Notes: generated by a model from the sequence alone, not told the origin. A stretch of DNA of 64,000 bases from Armatimonadota bacterium (GCA_031081675.1 JAVHLZ010000001.1:36395-100394); one strand, 5' to 3'; positions 22,331 to 31,287 are shown, counted from the first letter of the stretch. Made by a program: numbers and translations.

Positions 22331-23134
22331 TCATCGCTGGCACCGCGGGCAGTAGAACGACGGCCGGCCGCCGATGCGGGCGGCCACGATGGTGCCGTCG
22401 GAGCGGGGGCAGCGCTGGCCCGCGCGGTCGTACACCGCCAGGCGGGCCCGGCCGCGCCGGCCCCGGGCGTCGGCGAACTCCGGCTCGCCGCCGGCCGCCA
22501 CGGCGCGCCGCAGCACGGTCCGGACGGCCCGGTACAGGGCGTCCACCTCCCTGGAGGTGAGGGTGGTCAGCCGGCGGTCGGGCCGGATGCGGGCGGCGTG
22601 GCAGATCTCGTGCGCCCACAGGTTGCCGATACCGGCCAGGCGCTCCTGGTCGGTCAGCGCGCCGTGGACCGTCCCGCGGCCGGTCATCAGCGCCCGGAAC
22701 CGGTCGCGGGTGAGCGCCGCCGACAGCGGCTCGATCCCCAGGGTCGCCAGGTACTCCACCCGGTCCAGGGCATCGGTGCGGTACAGGCCGAGTTCGGACA
22801 GCTGCAGCTCCCGGAACTGCAGGGCGGTGCCGCCGGTGAAGGTCAGCGTGACGTTGGCCTGGGGGTCCGCCTCCGGCGACGGGGTCCACCGGACCATCCC
22901 CCACAGCTTGAAGTGGAAGGCCAGCGTCCACCCTCCGCTGAGGGTGAACAGCAGAATCTTGCCGCGCCGGGACACAGCGGTGATGGTCTGCCCCCGCAGC
23001 AGCCGCGCGAACGCGGCGGGGCTGTGGGTGCGGACGCTGGCCGGTGTCCGCACCTCCACCGCCGCGATGGTCCGCCCCCGGACCAGCGGGCCCAGGCTGC
23101 GCCTGGCCGACTCTACCTCTGGCAGTTCGGGCAT
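22331..23134 (-). CDS. mutM: formamidopyrimidine-DNA glycosylase MutM/Fpg with altered zinc finger
   Basis: 267 aa, normal length. N-terminal PELPEVE gives the catalytic Pro and Glu; SRRGKILLF supplies the conserved Lys; ERLAGIGNLWAHEI is the H2TH region (usually GIGNIYADEI). Excises 8-oxoguanine and ring-opened purines and cuts the abasic site. Oddity: the C-terminal zinc finger reads C242-P-R-S245 ... C262-P-R-C265, so the second cysteine is serine (TCC for TGC). Fingers lacking a zinc ligand exist in the superfamily (zincless fingers), but the other three cysteines remain here. A decayed second family member with an intact CPRC lies immediately upstream. Confidence 0.9.
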   Translation of the reverse strand: MPELPEVESARRSLGPLVRGRTIAAVEVRTPASVRTHSPAAFARLLRGQTITAVSRRGKILLFTLSGGWTLAFHFKLWGMVRWTPSPEADPQANVTLTFTGGTALQFRELQLSELGLYRTDALDRVEYLATLGIEPLSAALTRDRFRALMTGRGTVHGALTDQERLAGIGNLWAHEICHAARIRPDRRLTTLTSREVDALYRAVRTVLRRAVAAGGEPEFADARGRRGRARLAVYDRAGQRCPRSDGTIVAARIGGRPSFYCPRCQR

Positions 23135-23146
23135 GGTGGCCTCCGC

Positions 23147-23631
23147 CTACCGCAACAGGCGGGACAGGCGCCGGTCGGCGTACACACGGCCCGCCGTCTG
23201 GCAGGCCGGACAGTAGTACGTCTCCCGCTCCGCATAGTACACCACCCGGATCGGGGTGTCGCACCGCGGACAGGGCTGGCCGCCGCGGCGGTGCACCCGC
23301 AGCAGGTCCGCCGGCTCGCCAGCGGGCAGCCGGCCGCCGGCGCGTTCCCGCCAGGCGGCCACCGCGGCCTCCAGCACGCCGCGCACCGCGCCGTGCAGCC
23401 GGACGATGTCCGCGTCAGCCAGGCGCGCCGCCGGCGCGAACGGCGACAGGCGCGCCTCCCACAGGATCTCGTCGGCGTAGCGGTGACGCGCCGGCCGACG
23501 GCGGCGGTGATCGGCGGGTCGGCGGTCTCCACCGCCGACGGGCTCGCCACCACCACCCGGGCGATGGCCCGCCCGCAGACCTGCGGAGACAGGTTCTCCA
23601 CCAGGACCTGCACGAAGGGCAGTTCAGGCAC
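23147..23631 (-). pseudogene. Fpg/Nei-family glycosylase pseudogene with central deletion
   Basis: Two pieces of a second glycosylase gene are joined out of frame. From GTG 23631: PELPFVQVLVENLSPQ ... ADPPITAAVGRRV, about 50 residues of N-terminal domain. From about 23482, in another frame: RYADEILWEARLSPFAP (the H2TH region), then a full zinc finger (CPRC ... YYCPAC) to a stop at 23147. The roughly 120 codons between these points in a normal family member are missing, and the join shifts frame. The N-terminus overlaps the end of the DUF84 gene by 8 bases, so it was once part of that operon. The C-terminal 79 codons remain open from an internal ATG and could in principle be expressed. Confidence 0.85.
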
Positions 23632-24145
23632 CTGGAGGCGGCTCCAGAAACGGGATCAGGGCGGCGGCCACCGCCTGCTCGAGGGCCGCCTGGCGGTCCA
23701 CCAACCCGCGGGTCAGCAGGCCGATGGCTCCCAGGTCCTCGTGGGCTCCCGGTCCCGCCAGGGCGTCCACGATGGCGCCCAGCTCCTCGCCGGCCAGCGC
23801 CCGGGCGGCCATCCCGTCGGGCAGCAGGAACCGCACCCCGCAGCTGAGCCCTTCCCGGCCGGACCGATCCACCGCGGCGACCCAGGCGCACATCCACACG
23901 CCGTAGCGGTCGCGGTGCACGCCCCCTTCGATGCCGATCCCCAGGTCGGCGCCGGCGCGCTCCAGGGCTTCCCGGGCCCGGCGCCGGGCGCCCCGGATGG
24001 CTTCCTCGTCGCTGGTCGGCTGCGGCGACACCCCCGACTCCACCGGCACGGCCACCACCTCGGCGTGCGGGAACAGCCGGGCGCACACCGCCCGGGTGGC
24101 GCGCACCTTGGACGCGCTCGACGAGGACCCGACGGCGACCTTCAT
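23624..24145 (-). CDS. DUF84-family inosine/xanthosine triphosphatase
   Basis: 173 aa. NTPase of the YjjX/DUF84 group, structurally related to Ham1/ITPA: VAVGSSSSASKVRATRAV at the N-terminus (usually VAVGS.NP.K..A), TSDEEAIRGARRRA, LGIGIEGGV and WMCAWVAAVDRSG. Hydrolyses non-canonical purine triphosphates (ITP, XTP) to keep them out of nucleic acids, in keeping with the neighbouring glycosylases. An ATG at 24205 lies inside the likely -10 element (24196-24204), so ATG 24145, about 45 bases after the start point and matching the family's N-terminus, is preferred. Confidence 0.82.
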   Translation of the reverse strand: MKVAVGSSSSASKVRATRAVCARLFPHAEVVAVPVESGVSPQPTSDEEAIRGARRRAREALERAGADLGIGIEGGVHRDRYGVWMCAWVAAVDRSGREGLSCGVRFLLPDGMAARALAGEELGAIVDALAGPGAHEDLGAIGLLTRGLVDRQAALEQAVAAALIPFLEPPPGA

Positions 24146-24195
24146 GACCACCACGGTGGGATCAGCAATCCGGGTCCTGGACCGGACCCCCGAAC

Positions 24196-24204
24196 AGGAT
24201 AGCA
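24196..24204 (-). promoter_or_regulatory. extended -10 promoter of the DUF84 gene
   Basis: TGCTATCCT on the minus strand. Almost the same nonamer as at lgt and the merR-type gene (TGCTATACT). It excludes the upstream ATG at 24205 as a start codon. Confidence 0.5.
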
Positions 24205-24427
24205 TCCTGGGCGTCCTCCGGGGACGTCACCACCATCTCCCGCATCACCCGGGCTCTGGATCGGGCCGTCCCGGCTTCACCAACCTGGCCAGCTGGGACC
24301 GCATCGCCTCTGGGGTGATCAGCGGCCTGCATACCCGGCGGGGGATGCGTTCCCGCTCAACGGCTTCTACGCAAAACCGTCAACACTGCCATCCCCGGCC
24401 GCGCGGTTTCCTCCGTCGGGGCCGACC

Positions 24428-24436
24428 TGCTATACT
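24428..24436 (+). promoter_or_regulatory. extended -10 promoter of lgt (near-leaderless)
   Basis: TGCTATACT, with TATACT at 24431-24436. Expected start point about 24443, only a few bases before the lgt ATG at 24447. Confidence 0.6.
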
Positions 24437-24446
24437 GGCCTGCGCC

Positions 24447-25205
24447 ATGGATCCGGTGCTGGTGCAGTGGGGTCCGGTGGTCATCCGCTGGTACGGCGTG
24501 ATGATGGCGGTCACCATCGTCCTGGCGGTGGGGGCCGCCCTGCGCGCGGGCCCGCGGGTGGGGATCCCCGCCGAGGAGATCGACCGCCTGGCGGTCCCGG
24601 CGATCGTGCTGGCGTTTCTCGGCGCCCGGCTGGGCTACGTCCTGTCCCATCCGTCCCAGTTCGGGTCTCTGGTGGAGGTCCTGCGGGTCGACCGGGGCGG
24701 GCTGACTTCCCACGGCGCGCTGGCCGGCGGCGCGCTGGGGCTGTGGTGGGCGGCGCGGCGGCGGGGGCTGGACTTCTGGAGCCTGGCCGACGCGGTGGTG
24801 TGGGCGGTGCCGCTGGGCAACATCTTCGTGCGCCTGGGGAACTTCATCAACGGCGAGCTGTACGGCGACCCGACCACGCTGCCGTGGGGAGTCACCTTCC
24901 CGGGAGTTCCCCAGCCCCGCCACCCGCTGCAGATCTACGAGATGATCTGGGCGGCGGCGATCCTGACCCTCACCTGGCCGCGGCTGGGCCGACGGCGCTT
25001 CCCCGGCGAACTGTTCTGGACGGTGATCGTCCTGACCTCGGCCGGGCGGATCGTCTGGGACCTGCTGCGCAGCCACGACCGGGTGGTGTGGGTGATCACC
25101 CTCGGCCACATCCCGGCGGCAGCGCTGCTGGGGGCGGGGGTGTGGTATCTGACCTCGCGGGGGAAGGGGGGCCGGGGTTCGGATGGAAAAATTTTGAAAG
25201 TGTGA
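24447..25205 (+). CDS. lgt: prolipoprotein diacylglyceryl transferase
   Basis: 252 aa, multi-spanning membrane protein. Contains the Lgt signature RLGNFINGELYG (129-140), SHG at 88-90 with the essential histidine, and RHPLQIYE. Transfers diacylglycerol from phosphatidylglycerol to the lipobox cysteine of prelipoproteins, the first step of lipoprotein maturation. ATG 24447 chosen because the promoter at 24428-24436 leaves only a few untranslated bases. No lspA is nearby. The C-terminus runs into AT-rich DNA at 25185-25253, which marks the edge of a lower-GC segment. Confidence 0.94.
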   Translation: MDPVLVQWGPVVIRWYGVMMAVTIVLAVGAALRAGPRVGIPAEEIDRLAVPAIVLAFLGARLGYVLSHPSQFGSLVEVLRVDRGGLTSHGALAGGALGLWWAARRRGLDFWSLADAVVWAVPLGNIFVRLGNFINGELYGDPTTLPWGVTFPGVPQPRHPLQIYEMIWAAAILTLTWPRLGRRRFPGELFWTVIVLTSAGRIVWDLLRSHDRVVWVITLGHIPAAALLGAGVWYLTSRGKGGRGSDGKILKV

Positions 25206-25218
25206 ATGCAACTATTCA

Positions 25219-25247
25219 TTGAATTTCTGCAATACCACTGCTAATAT
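25219..25247 (+). promoter_or_regulatory. promoter of the DUF4143 ATPase (leaderless)
   Basis: TTGAAT (25219-25224), 17-base spacer, TAATAT (25242-25247) preceded by TGC. Start point predicted at the ATG itself (25254). The surrounding 60 bases are strikingly AT-rich for this genome. Confidence 0.7.
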
Positions 25248-25253
25248 TTAAGC

Positions 25254-26603
25254 ATGAGGCTGTATCCCCGGGCCATTCTTCCACTTCTTCGCTCACGTGT
25301 AACAACCAGGAGGATCGTGGTCCTGACAGGGGCCCGCCAGACTGGGAAGACCACCCTCGCGCGTGATCTCCTCCCCAGCCCGGAGATCCCGCCCATACTG
25401 TACATCACCTTGGACGACCCGGACGAACGCCGCCGGCTCCTGGACGACCCGGTCAGGCGCCTGGATCACCCCGATCGCCTGGTCGTGTTGGACGAGGTCC
25501 AGAAGGCCCCCGCGCTCCTGGACGCGGTCAAACTTCTGGCCGACCGCAACGGCGCACACCGCTTCCTCCTCCTCGGCTCCTCGCAGATTCTTCTCCTGCA
25601 GAAAGTCCGGGAGACTCTGGCGGGACGGGTCACAGTGTTGGAGCTCTGGCCGCTCGCTCTCGCGGAAAAGGTAGAGGCCGCCGAAGCACCTGCGCCTGCC
25701 CTCAGCCTGATCTGGGACCAAGGCGAGGAGGCGCTCAGGCAGCTGAGGGACTCCTCCCCCTCCGCCGACATCGCGCGCGTGTGGCGAGGCATTGCTGAAG
25801 ACCACCTGCAGTGGGGAGGGTATCCCGCTTTGGCCGCCATCCCGCCGTCCGAGCGCGCCGTGTGGCTTCGCGATTTCAGGCGAACCTATCTCGAGCGAGA
25901 CCTTGCCGACCTGGGCCGGGTTGCGGACCTGGACCAGTTCGCCTCCGCCCAAGACCTCCTCGCCGCCCGTACGGGTCAGATCCTCTCCTACAGCGAGGTC
26001 GCGCGGGAGCTCGGGGTGGCGCAAAACACCGTCAAGAGATACATTCGATTCCTGGAGATTTCCTACCAAGTCTACCTATTGCGCCCTCTCCTGCCCACAG
26101 CTGCTCGGCTGGTGAAAAGTCCAAAGCTCTACTGGACAGACCCCGGCTTAGTGCGTGTCCTGTCCGACCGCCTGGGAGAAACCAACGGGGCACTCTTCGA
26201 GACAGCCGTCGTGGACGAACTCCTGCGGTGGGCGTCCTGGCAGGGTGCACCGCCCCGGCTGCACTTCTTTCGCACGTACACCGGTCGGGAAGTTGATGTC
26301 ATGCTCTCGGATGCAACGCGTCTGCTGGCCATCGAAGTACGCGCTGGACGATATGTCGATCGCCGCACTGTCCGGACATTGCGAGACGCCCTCGAGGCAG
26401 TGCGGTGGCCGAGAGACGCCCGGGTCCTGTGGCGCCTGGGTATTGTGGTCACGCGCGGGCGCGACGTGGACGAGGTGGAGCCGGGAATCTGGGAAGTACC
26501 GTTTGAACGCCTGTTCGGCCCGGGGACATACCGGACACATCCAGGCACAGGCAGCGACGGATCGACAGGCGCGACCGGGACGGCTCCCTACCCGGTGCGG
26601 TAG
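25254..26603 (+). CDS. AAA-type ATPase with C-terminal DUF4143 nuclease-like domain
   Basis: 449 aa. Walker A GARQTGKTT (26-34), Walker B LVVLDEVQ (76-83), then GSSQILLLQKVRETLAGRV, a winged-helix-like section ILSYSEVARELGVAQNTVKRYI, and the DUF4143 domain with FETAVVDELLRW ... FFRTYTGREVDVML ... LAIEVRAG, the E/D-E-K-like core of the PD-(D/E)XK superfamily (final Lys replaced by Arg). This family is widespread, often horizontally acquired and of unknown function. Codon use and GC are lower than in the neighbours. Its end overlaps the convergent fixX by 16 bases. Confidence 0.85.
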   Translation: MRLYPRAILPLLRSRVTTRRIVVLTGARQTGKTTLARDLLPSPEIPPILYITLDDPDERRRLLDDPVRRLDHPDRLVVLDEVQKAPALLDAVKLLADRNGAHRFLLLGSSQILLLQKVRETLAGRVTVLELWPLALAEKVEAAEAPAPALSLIWDQGEEALRQLRDSSPSADIARVWRGIAEDHLQWGGYPALAAIPPSERAVWLRDFRRTYLERDLADLGRVADLDQFASAQDLLAARTGQILSYSEVARELGVAQNTVKRYIRFLEISYQVYLLRPLLPTAARLVKSPKLYWTDPGLVRVLSDRLGETNGALFETAVVDELLRWASWQGAPPRLHFFRTYTGREVDVMLSDATRLLAIEVRAGRYVDRRTVRTLRDALEAVRWPRDARVLWRLGIVVTRGRDVDEVEPGIWEVPFERLFGPGTYRTHPGTGSDGSTGATGTAPYPVR

Positions 26604-26899
26604 AGTACCCCGAACCCGCCGCGGGGCAGGCGCCAGTCGATGTTGTGGTAGGGGCAGCCGGTGAGGCAGGAGGTGCACTCCACGCAGTTCTCGTAGGAGG
26701 CCGTGATCTTCTCCCCGTCCCACGCATAGACCCCCGCCGGGCAGAAGGTGGTGCACGGGCGTCCCCAGGCCTGGCCGCACGCGGTCCGGCAGACGTCCGG
26801 GGAGCGGATGCTGATGTGGCTCTGCCGGTCGTGGCGGTAGGTCAGCAGGTACAGCTTCTGCTCCAGGGTCAGGGTGGGCACCGCCGGCTCCCGCGCCAC
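26588..26899 (-). CDS. fixX: ferredoxin-like FixX
   Basis: 103 aa. Cysteines follow the FixX pattern: early CRTACGQAWGRPC and FCPAGVYAW, then the cluster motif CVECTSCLTGCP. Works with FixC to carry electrons from ETF (FixAB) to quinone. GTG start at 26899 behind AAGGAGG, 22 bases after fixC. Last gene of the nuo-fix unit. Confidence 0.9.
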   Translation of the reverse strand: MAREPAVPTLTLEQKLYLLTYRHDRQSHISIRSPDVCRTACGQAWGRPCTTFCPAGVYAWDGEKITASYENCVECTSCLTGCPYHNIDWRLPRGGFGVLYRTG

Positions 26900-26921
26900 A
26901 GCCCTCGCCTCCTTCCCGGCG

Positions 26922-28223
26922 CTAGCGCAGCACCCGCCAGGCCCGGTAGGCGTCCAGAAGCAGCTGCCGGAGCGGGCGGCGGGCGGTGATGGCCTTCCAG
27001 ATGCGGCGCTGCTTTTCCCTCTTGGGCACTCCGTCCACCGTCAGCATCTCGTGGATGGCGTGCGCGGCGATGCCGGAGTAGATCTGCAGCAGCTCGGGGT
27101 GGCGGTCCACAAACTCGGGCAGGTGCTGGTACTTCATGAGGTCCTGCAGGACGAAGCTGTCCAGCAGCCGCCGGCGGTACGATGCCAGGGAGGCGGCGGA
27201 GAAGTCCCCGCGGGCGCGGGCTTCGATCACCGTCTCTCCGGCCAGCCGGCCCGCGGTCATGGCCAGGTTGCTGCCCTCCCGGTGCAGCCCGTTGACCATC
27301 ATGGCCGCGTCCCCGGCCACCAGCACCCCGTCGCCGTACAGCCGCGGCATCGCCCGGTAGCCGCCCTCGGGGATGGCGTGGGCCAGGTACTCCACCACCT
27401 GTCCGCCGGCCAGCAGGGGGCGCACCAGCGGGTGCTGCTTGAGCTGCTCCAGCAGGTCGTAGGGGGTGATGCGGGTGCGCATGAAGTGGCTGAGCAGCGC
27501 CCCCACCCCCACGCTGAGGCTGTCCCGGTTGGTGTAGATGAACCCGTAGCCGCCCATCCCCCGGGTGACCGACCCGTACAGCTCGATGGTCACCCCCTCT
27601 TGGGGGCCCACCGTGAACCGCTCCTGGATCACCTCGGGGGGCAGCGCGATGACCTCCTTGACCGCCAGGGCCACCTCGTGGGGCGCGATCTCGCGGGTCT
27701 GCAGGCCTGCCTTCTTCGCCAGGAACGAGTGCACCCCGTCGCAGATGACCACCACGTCGGCGTAGAGGTCACCGGCCTCGCGGCCGGTGCGCACCCCCAC
27801 CACGCGGCCGTCGCGCCACAGCAGATCCTCCACGACGGTCGAGGTGATCAGCAGGGCGCCGGCTTCCTCGGCCTTGGAGGCGAACCACCGGTCGAACCTG
27901 GCCCGCAGGACGGTGAAGGCGTTGGGCACCTCCCCCGGCGGCGACGCGGTCTTGAAGCCCACGGTGACCGCGCTGTCCTCGGTGGTCAGCCACACCCGCT
28001 CCTCGACGATCACCCGCTCGATGGGGGCCTCGCGGGCGAAGGCGGGGACCAGGTCGGCCAGCATGCGGCCGTACATCACCCCGCCCATGACGTTCTTGGC
28101 GCCCGGGTAGTCGCCGCGCTCGATCAGGACCACGTTCAGCCCCGCCCGGGCCATGGTCAGGGCGGCGGCGCTGCCCGCGGGCCCCGCGCCGACCACGATC
28201 GCGTCGAACTTCTCGGTGGCCAT
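26922..28223 (-). CDS. fixC: FixC-type electron-transfer flavoprotein:quinone oxidoreductase
   Basis: 433 aa. N-terminal FAD-binding fold AIVVGAGPAGSAAALTMARAG (about 7-27) and a late GDAAMMVNGLHREGSNLAM segment typical of FixC and ETF-QO. Accepts electrons from reduced ETF and delivers them toward the quinone pool. Starts 26 bases after nuoN, so it is probably on the complex I transcript; FixX follows. FixA and FixB are not in the window. The acyl-CoA dehydrogenase at 16655-17863 is one candidate electron source. ATG at 28223 directly follows GGGTGGGAGG. Confidence 0.9.
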   Translation of the reverse strand: MATEKFDAIVVGAGPAGSAAALTMARAGLNVVLIERGDYPGAKNVMGGVMYGRMLADLVPAFAREAPIERVIVEERVWLTTEDSAVTVGFKTASPPGEVPNAFTVLRARFDRWFASKAEEAGALLITSTVVEDLLWRDGRVVGVRTGREAGDLYADVVVICDGVHSFLAKKAGLQTREIAPHEVALAVKEVIALPPEVIQERFTVGPQEGVTIELYGSVTRGMGGYGFIYTNRDSLSVGVGALLSHFMRTRITPYDLLEQLKQHPLVRPLLAGGQVVEYLAHAIPEGGYRAMPRLYGDGVLVAGDAAMMVNGLHREGSNLAMTAGRLAGETVIEARARGDFSAASLASYRRRLLDSFVLQDLMKYQHLPEFVDRHPELLQIYSGIAAHAIHEMLTVDGVPKREKQRRIWKAITARRPLRQLLLDAYRAWRVLR

Positions 28224-28249
28224 CCTCCCACCCCCGCAGGCGGCCGTCC

Positions 28250-29677
28250 CTACCGGAGGACGGCCGCCACCTGCCGGACCGCCTCCAGCACGGGCGCGGG
28301 GAAGACTCCCAGCAGCACCGTGCCCGCCGACAGCAGCAGCAGCGCGGCCGGCACCCACCGGTCGGCCACCAGCGCCACGTCCGCCGCCGGCGGACCGCTG
28401 AACAGCGTGGAGGCGACCCGCAGGTAGTAGTACGCCGACACCACGCTGCTGAGCACCGCCACCACCACCACGCCGGTGTACCCGGCGTCCAGGGCCGCGG
28501 TGAACACGAAGAACTTGGCCGCAAAGCCGGCGGTGGGGGGCAGGCCGGTGAGGGACGCCATGAACACGGCCATGGCCGCGCCCAGGGCCGGGGAGCGCGA
28601 GGCCAGCCCGGCCAGATCGGCGATCCGGTCGGCTTCCCCGTCAGCCCGGCGCACCATCAGGACCACCGCGAAGGCGCCCAGGGTCATGACGGTGTAGGCC
28701 AGCAGGTAGAAGACCACGGCTGCCGTCCCCGCAGGGCTGGCCGCCAGGACGCCGGTCAGCAGAAAGCCGGCGTGGGCGATGCTGCTGTAGGCCAGGAGCC
28801 GCTTGATCGACGTCTGGTGCAGCGCGGCGACGTTGCCGACCACCATGGTCAGGACGGCCCCCGCGGCGAGGACCGCTCCCCATTCGCCCGCCCGCGGTCC
28901 CAGGGTGGCGACGAACACCCGCAGGAAGGCCGCAAACGCCCCGACCTTGGCCACCACCGCCATGTAGGCGGTCACCGGAAGGGGCGCGCCCTCGTAGACG
29001 TCGGGGGCCCAGACGTGAAAAGGCACCACCGCCGCCTTGAACGCCAGACCGGTGGTCAGCAGGGCGACCGCCGCCCGCAGGGTCGCCGTGGGACGCGCCC
29101 CCGCCAGGGCGGCGAGCGCGGTGGACCCGGTGGCCCCAAACGCCAGGGCGACGCCGTACAGGAAGAACGCGGTGGCGAACGCGCCCAGCAGGAAGTACTT
29201 CAGACCGGCTTCCTGGGAGCGGACGTCGGCGCGGGCGAGGGCCGCCAGCACGTACAGGGGCACCGACAGCGTCTCCAGGCCCACGAACAGCAGCAGCAGG
29301 TCGGCGCTGGCCGCCATCAGCATGGCCCCCAGGGCCGCCATCAGGACCAGGGCGTAGAACTCGGCGGCGTCCAGGCGGGTGCGGGACACGTACTCTCCGG
29401 ACAGGACCAGGGCCAGGACGGTGCCCACCAGGACCACGCCCTGCAGCGCCGCCGCCAGAGGGTCCCGGGCATACGCTCCCCAGAACGCGACCGCGCCCGA
29501 CGGCGGGACCGCGGCGACGGCTCCCAGGCCACCGGCGGCCACCCCCACCGCCAGCCACCGCAGCAGGGCCTGGCGGGGCGCGGGCAGGGCCGTCCCCGCC
29601 AGCAGGACCGCCACCGCGCCCGCGGCGATGAGGAGCTCGGGCAGCAGCAGGCGCAGGTCTGCCGCGGTCGCCGTCAC
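28250..29677 (-). CDS. nuoN: NADH-quinone oxidoreductase subunit N
   Basis: 475 aa antiporter-like membrane subunit. About 14 helices; the core holds the charged residues of the proton path, including a lysine in TGLAFKAAVVPFHVWAPDVYEGAP and one in HQTSIKRLLAYSSIAHAGF. GTG start overlaps the nuoM stop (GTGA). Terminal nuo gene, followed by fixC. Confidence 0.95.
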   Translation of the reverse strand: MTATAADLRLLLPELLIAAGAVAVLLAGTALPAPRQALLRWLAVGVAAGGLGAVAAVPPSGAVAFWGAYARDPLAAALQGVVLVGTVLALVLSGEYVSRTRLDAAEFYALVLMAALGAMLMAASADLLLLFVGLETLSVPLYVLAALARADVRSQEAGLKYFLLGAFATAFFLYGVALAFGATGSTALAALAGARPTATLRAAVALLTTGLAFKAAVVPFHVWAPDVYEGAPLPVTAYMAVVAKVGAFAAFLRVFVATLGPRAGEWGAVLAAGAVLTMVVGNVAALHQTSIKRLLAYSSIAHAGFLLTGVLAASPAGTAAVVFYLLAYTVMTLGAFAVVLMVRRADGEADRIADLAGLASRSPALGAAMAVFMASLTGLPPTAGFAAKFFVFTAALDAGYTGVVVVAVLSSVVSAYYYLRVASTLFSGPPAADVALVADRWVPAALLLLSAGTVLLGVFPAPVLEAVRQVAAVLR

Positions 29678-31287
29678 GGCGCCACCTCACCTCCGCCGAA
29701 CGCCCCGCTCCGCCCCGCCGCAGCCGGGGAGGCCGCGCCGCGGGGCGGGGCCACTCGCAGCCACGGCGGCCCCCCGCCGGCCCCCGGCACCTCGACGGCC
29801 GCCCGCTCGCGCACCAGGGCCACCAGGGCGCGGACGGAGGCCTCGCTGCGCCGCAGCAGGGGCGCCGGGTACAGCCCGATCCAGAAGATCAGGACCACCA
29901 GGGGCCAGAACAGGAGCTGCTCTCGGCGGGTGAGCTCCCGCATCGCCCGGGGCTCCCGGACGGCCACCGGGCCGTGCATCACTTTCTGGTACATCCACAG
30001 CAGGTACGCCGCCGAGAGAATCACCCCGCCCACCGCGGGCACCGCATAGCCGGGCGCGACCCGATAGGTGCCCAGGAGCACCAGAAACTCGCCCACAAAC
30101 CCGTTGGTCCCCGGCAGCGCCAGCGACGAGAGGACCACGATCAGGGCCAGGGGGGCCAGGCGCGGCATCAGCGAGGCCACCCCGCCGTAGTCCTCCATCC
30201 GCCGCGAGTGAGTGCGGTCGTACAGGACCCCGACCAGCAGGAACAGCCCCCCGGTACTGAGGCCGTGGTTGACCATCTGCAGGAGGCTGCCCTGGAGGGC
30301 CTCCACCGACAGCGCGAACAGGCCCAGGGTGATCAGCCCCAGGTGGCTGACGCTGCTCATGGCCACCAGCCTCTTGACATCGCCCTGGGCCCACGACACG
30401 GCCCCGCCGTACAGAATCCCCACCACCGCCAGGGCCATCAGGACGGGCGCGTAGCGCACGGCGCTGGCGCTGAACAGCGGCATCACGAACCGCAGGAACC
30501 CGTAGGTGCCCATCTTCAGCAGCACGGCGGCCAGGATGACGCTGCCGGCGGTGGGCGCTTCGGTGTGGGCGTCGGGCAGCCAGGTGTGCAGGGGCCAGAC
30601 CGGCACCTTGATGGCCAGGGCGAGGGTGAAGGCCGCGAACAGCCAGACCTCCAGGCCCGGATCCAGCCGCAGCCCCCGCAGGGCCACCAGGTCGAAGGTC
30701 CGGGCGCCCAGCTGGACGCCGGACTGCAGGTACAGGACGATGATGGCCACCAGCATCAGGGCGCTGCCGGCCATGGTGTACAGCAGGAACTTGATGGCGG
30801 CCAGGGCCCGCCCCGGCCCGCCCCACAGGCCGATGAGGAAGTACATGGGGATGAGGACGGCCTCCCAGAACACGTAGAAGAGGACCAGGTCCTGGGCGAG
30901 GAACGTCCCCAGCAGCGCGCTCTCCAGCAGCAGGAGGACCACCACCAGCTCCTTCACCCGCTCGGCGATCGACCCCCACGCCGACAGCAGGGCCAGGGGC
31001 ATCATGACCGCCGTGAGCACCACCAGGGGCAGGGAGATGCCGTCCACGCCCAGGTGGTAGCCCATCCCCGCCGACGGAATCCAGGGCGCGCGCTCGACGA
31101 ACTGCAGGGCGGGGCTGGAGGTGTCAAAGCGCGCGAACACCCACCCGACCACCGCCGCCACCAGCAGCATCCCCGCCAGCCCCACGCCGTACAGCGCGTG
31201 GGAACGCCGCCGGTCGATGACGGCCACCACGGCGGCGGTCGCCAGGGGCAGGGACACAGCCACCGACAGCAGGGGGAGCGACGTCAT
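29674..31287 (-). CDS. nuoM: NADH-quinone oxidoreductase subunit M
   Basis: 537 aa antiporter-like proton-pumping subunit. Diagnostic stretches: FYVFWEAVLIPMYFLIG, AIKVPVWPLHTWLPDAHTEAP (conserved Lys) and DVKRLVAMSSVSHLGL. ATG overlaps the nuoL stop by 4 bases. The C-terminal tail after about residue 505 is Pro/Ala/Gly-rich and poorly conserved. Confidence 0.96.
   Translation of the reverse strand: MTSLPLLSVAVSLPLATAAVVAVIDRRRSHALYGVGLAGMLLVAAVVGWVFARFDTSSPALQFVERAPWIPSAGMGYHLGVDGISLPLVVLTAVMMPLALLSAWGSIAERVKELVVVLLLLESALLGTFLAQDLVLFYVFWEAVLIPMYFLIGLWGGPGRALAAIKFLLYTMAGSALMLVAIIVLYLQSGVQLGARTFDLVALRGLRLDPGLEVWLFAAFTLALAIKVPVWPLHTWLPDAHTEAPTAGSVILAAVLLKMGTYGFLRFVMPLFSASAVRYAPVLMALAVVGILYGGAVSWAQGDVKRLVAMSSVSHLGLITLGLFALSVEALQGSLLQMVNHGLSTGGLFLLVGVLYDRTHSRRMEDYGGVASLMPRLAPLALIVVLSSLALPGTNGFVGEFLVLLGTYRVAPGYAVPAVGGVILSAAYLLWMYQKVMHGPVAVREPRAMRELTRREQLLFWPLVVLIFWIGLYPAPLLRRSEASVRALVALVRERAAVEVPGAGGGPPWLRVAPPRGAASPAAAGRSGAFGGGEVAP

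Larger units (their letters stand above)
24146..24446. other. divergent intergenic region between DUF84 and lgt
   Basis: About 300 bases holding the two promoters described separately. No RNA gene or reading frame of note is seen in the middle part. Confidence 0.5.
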
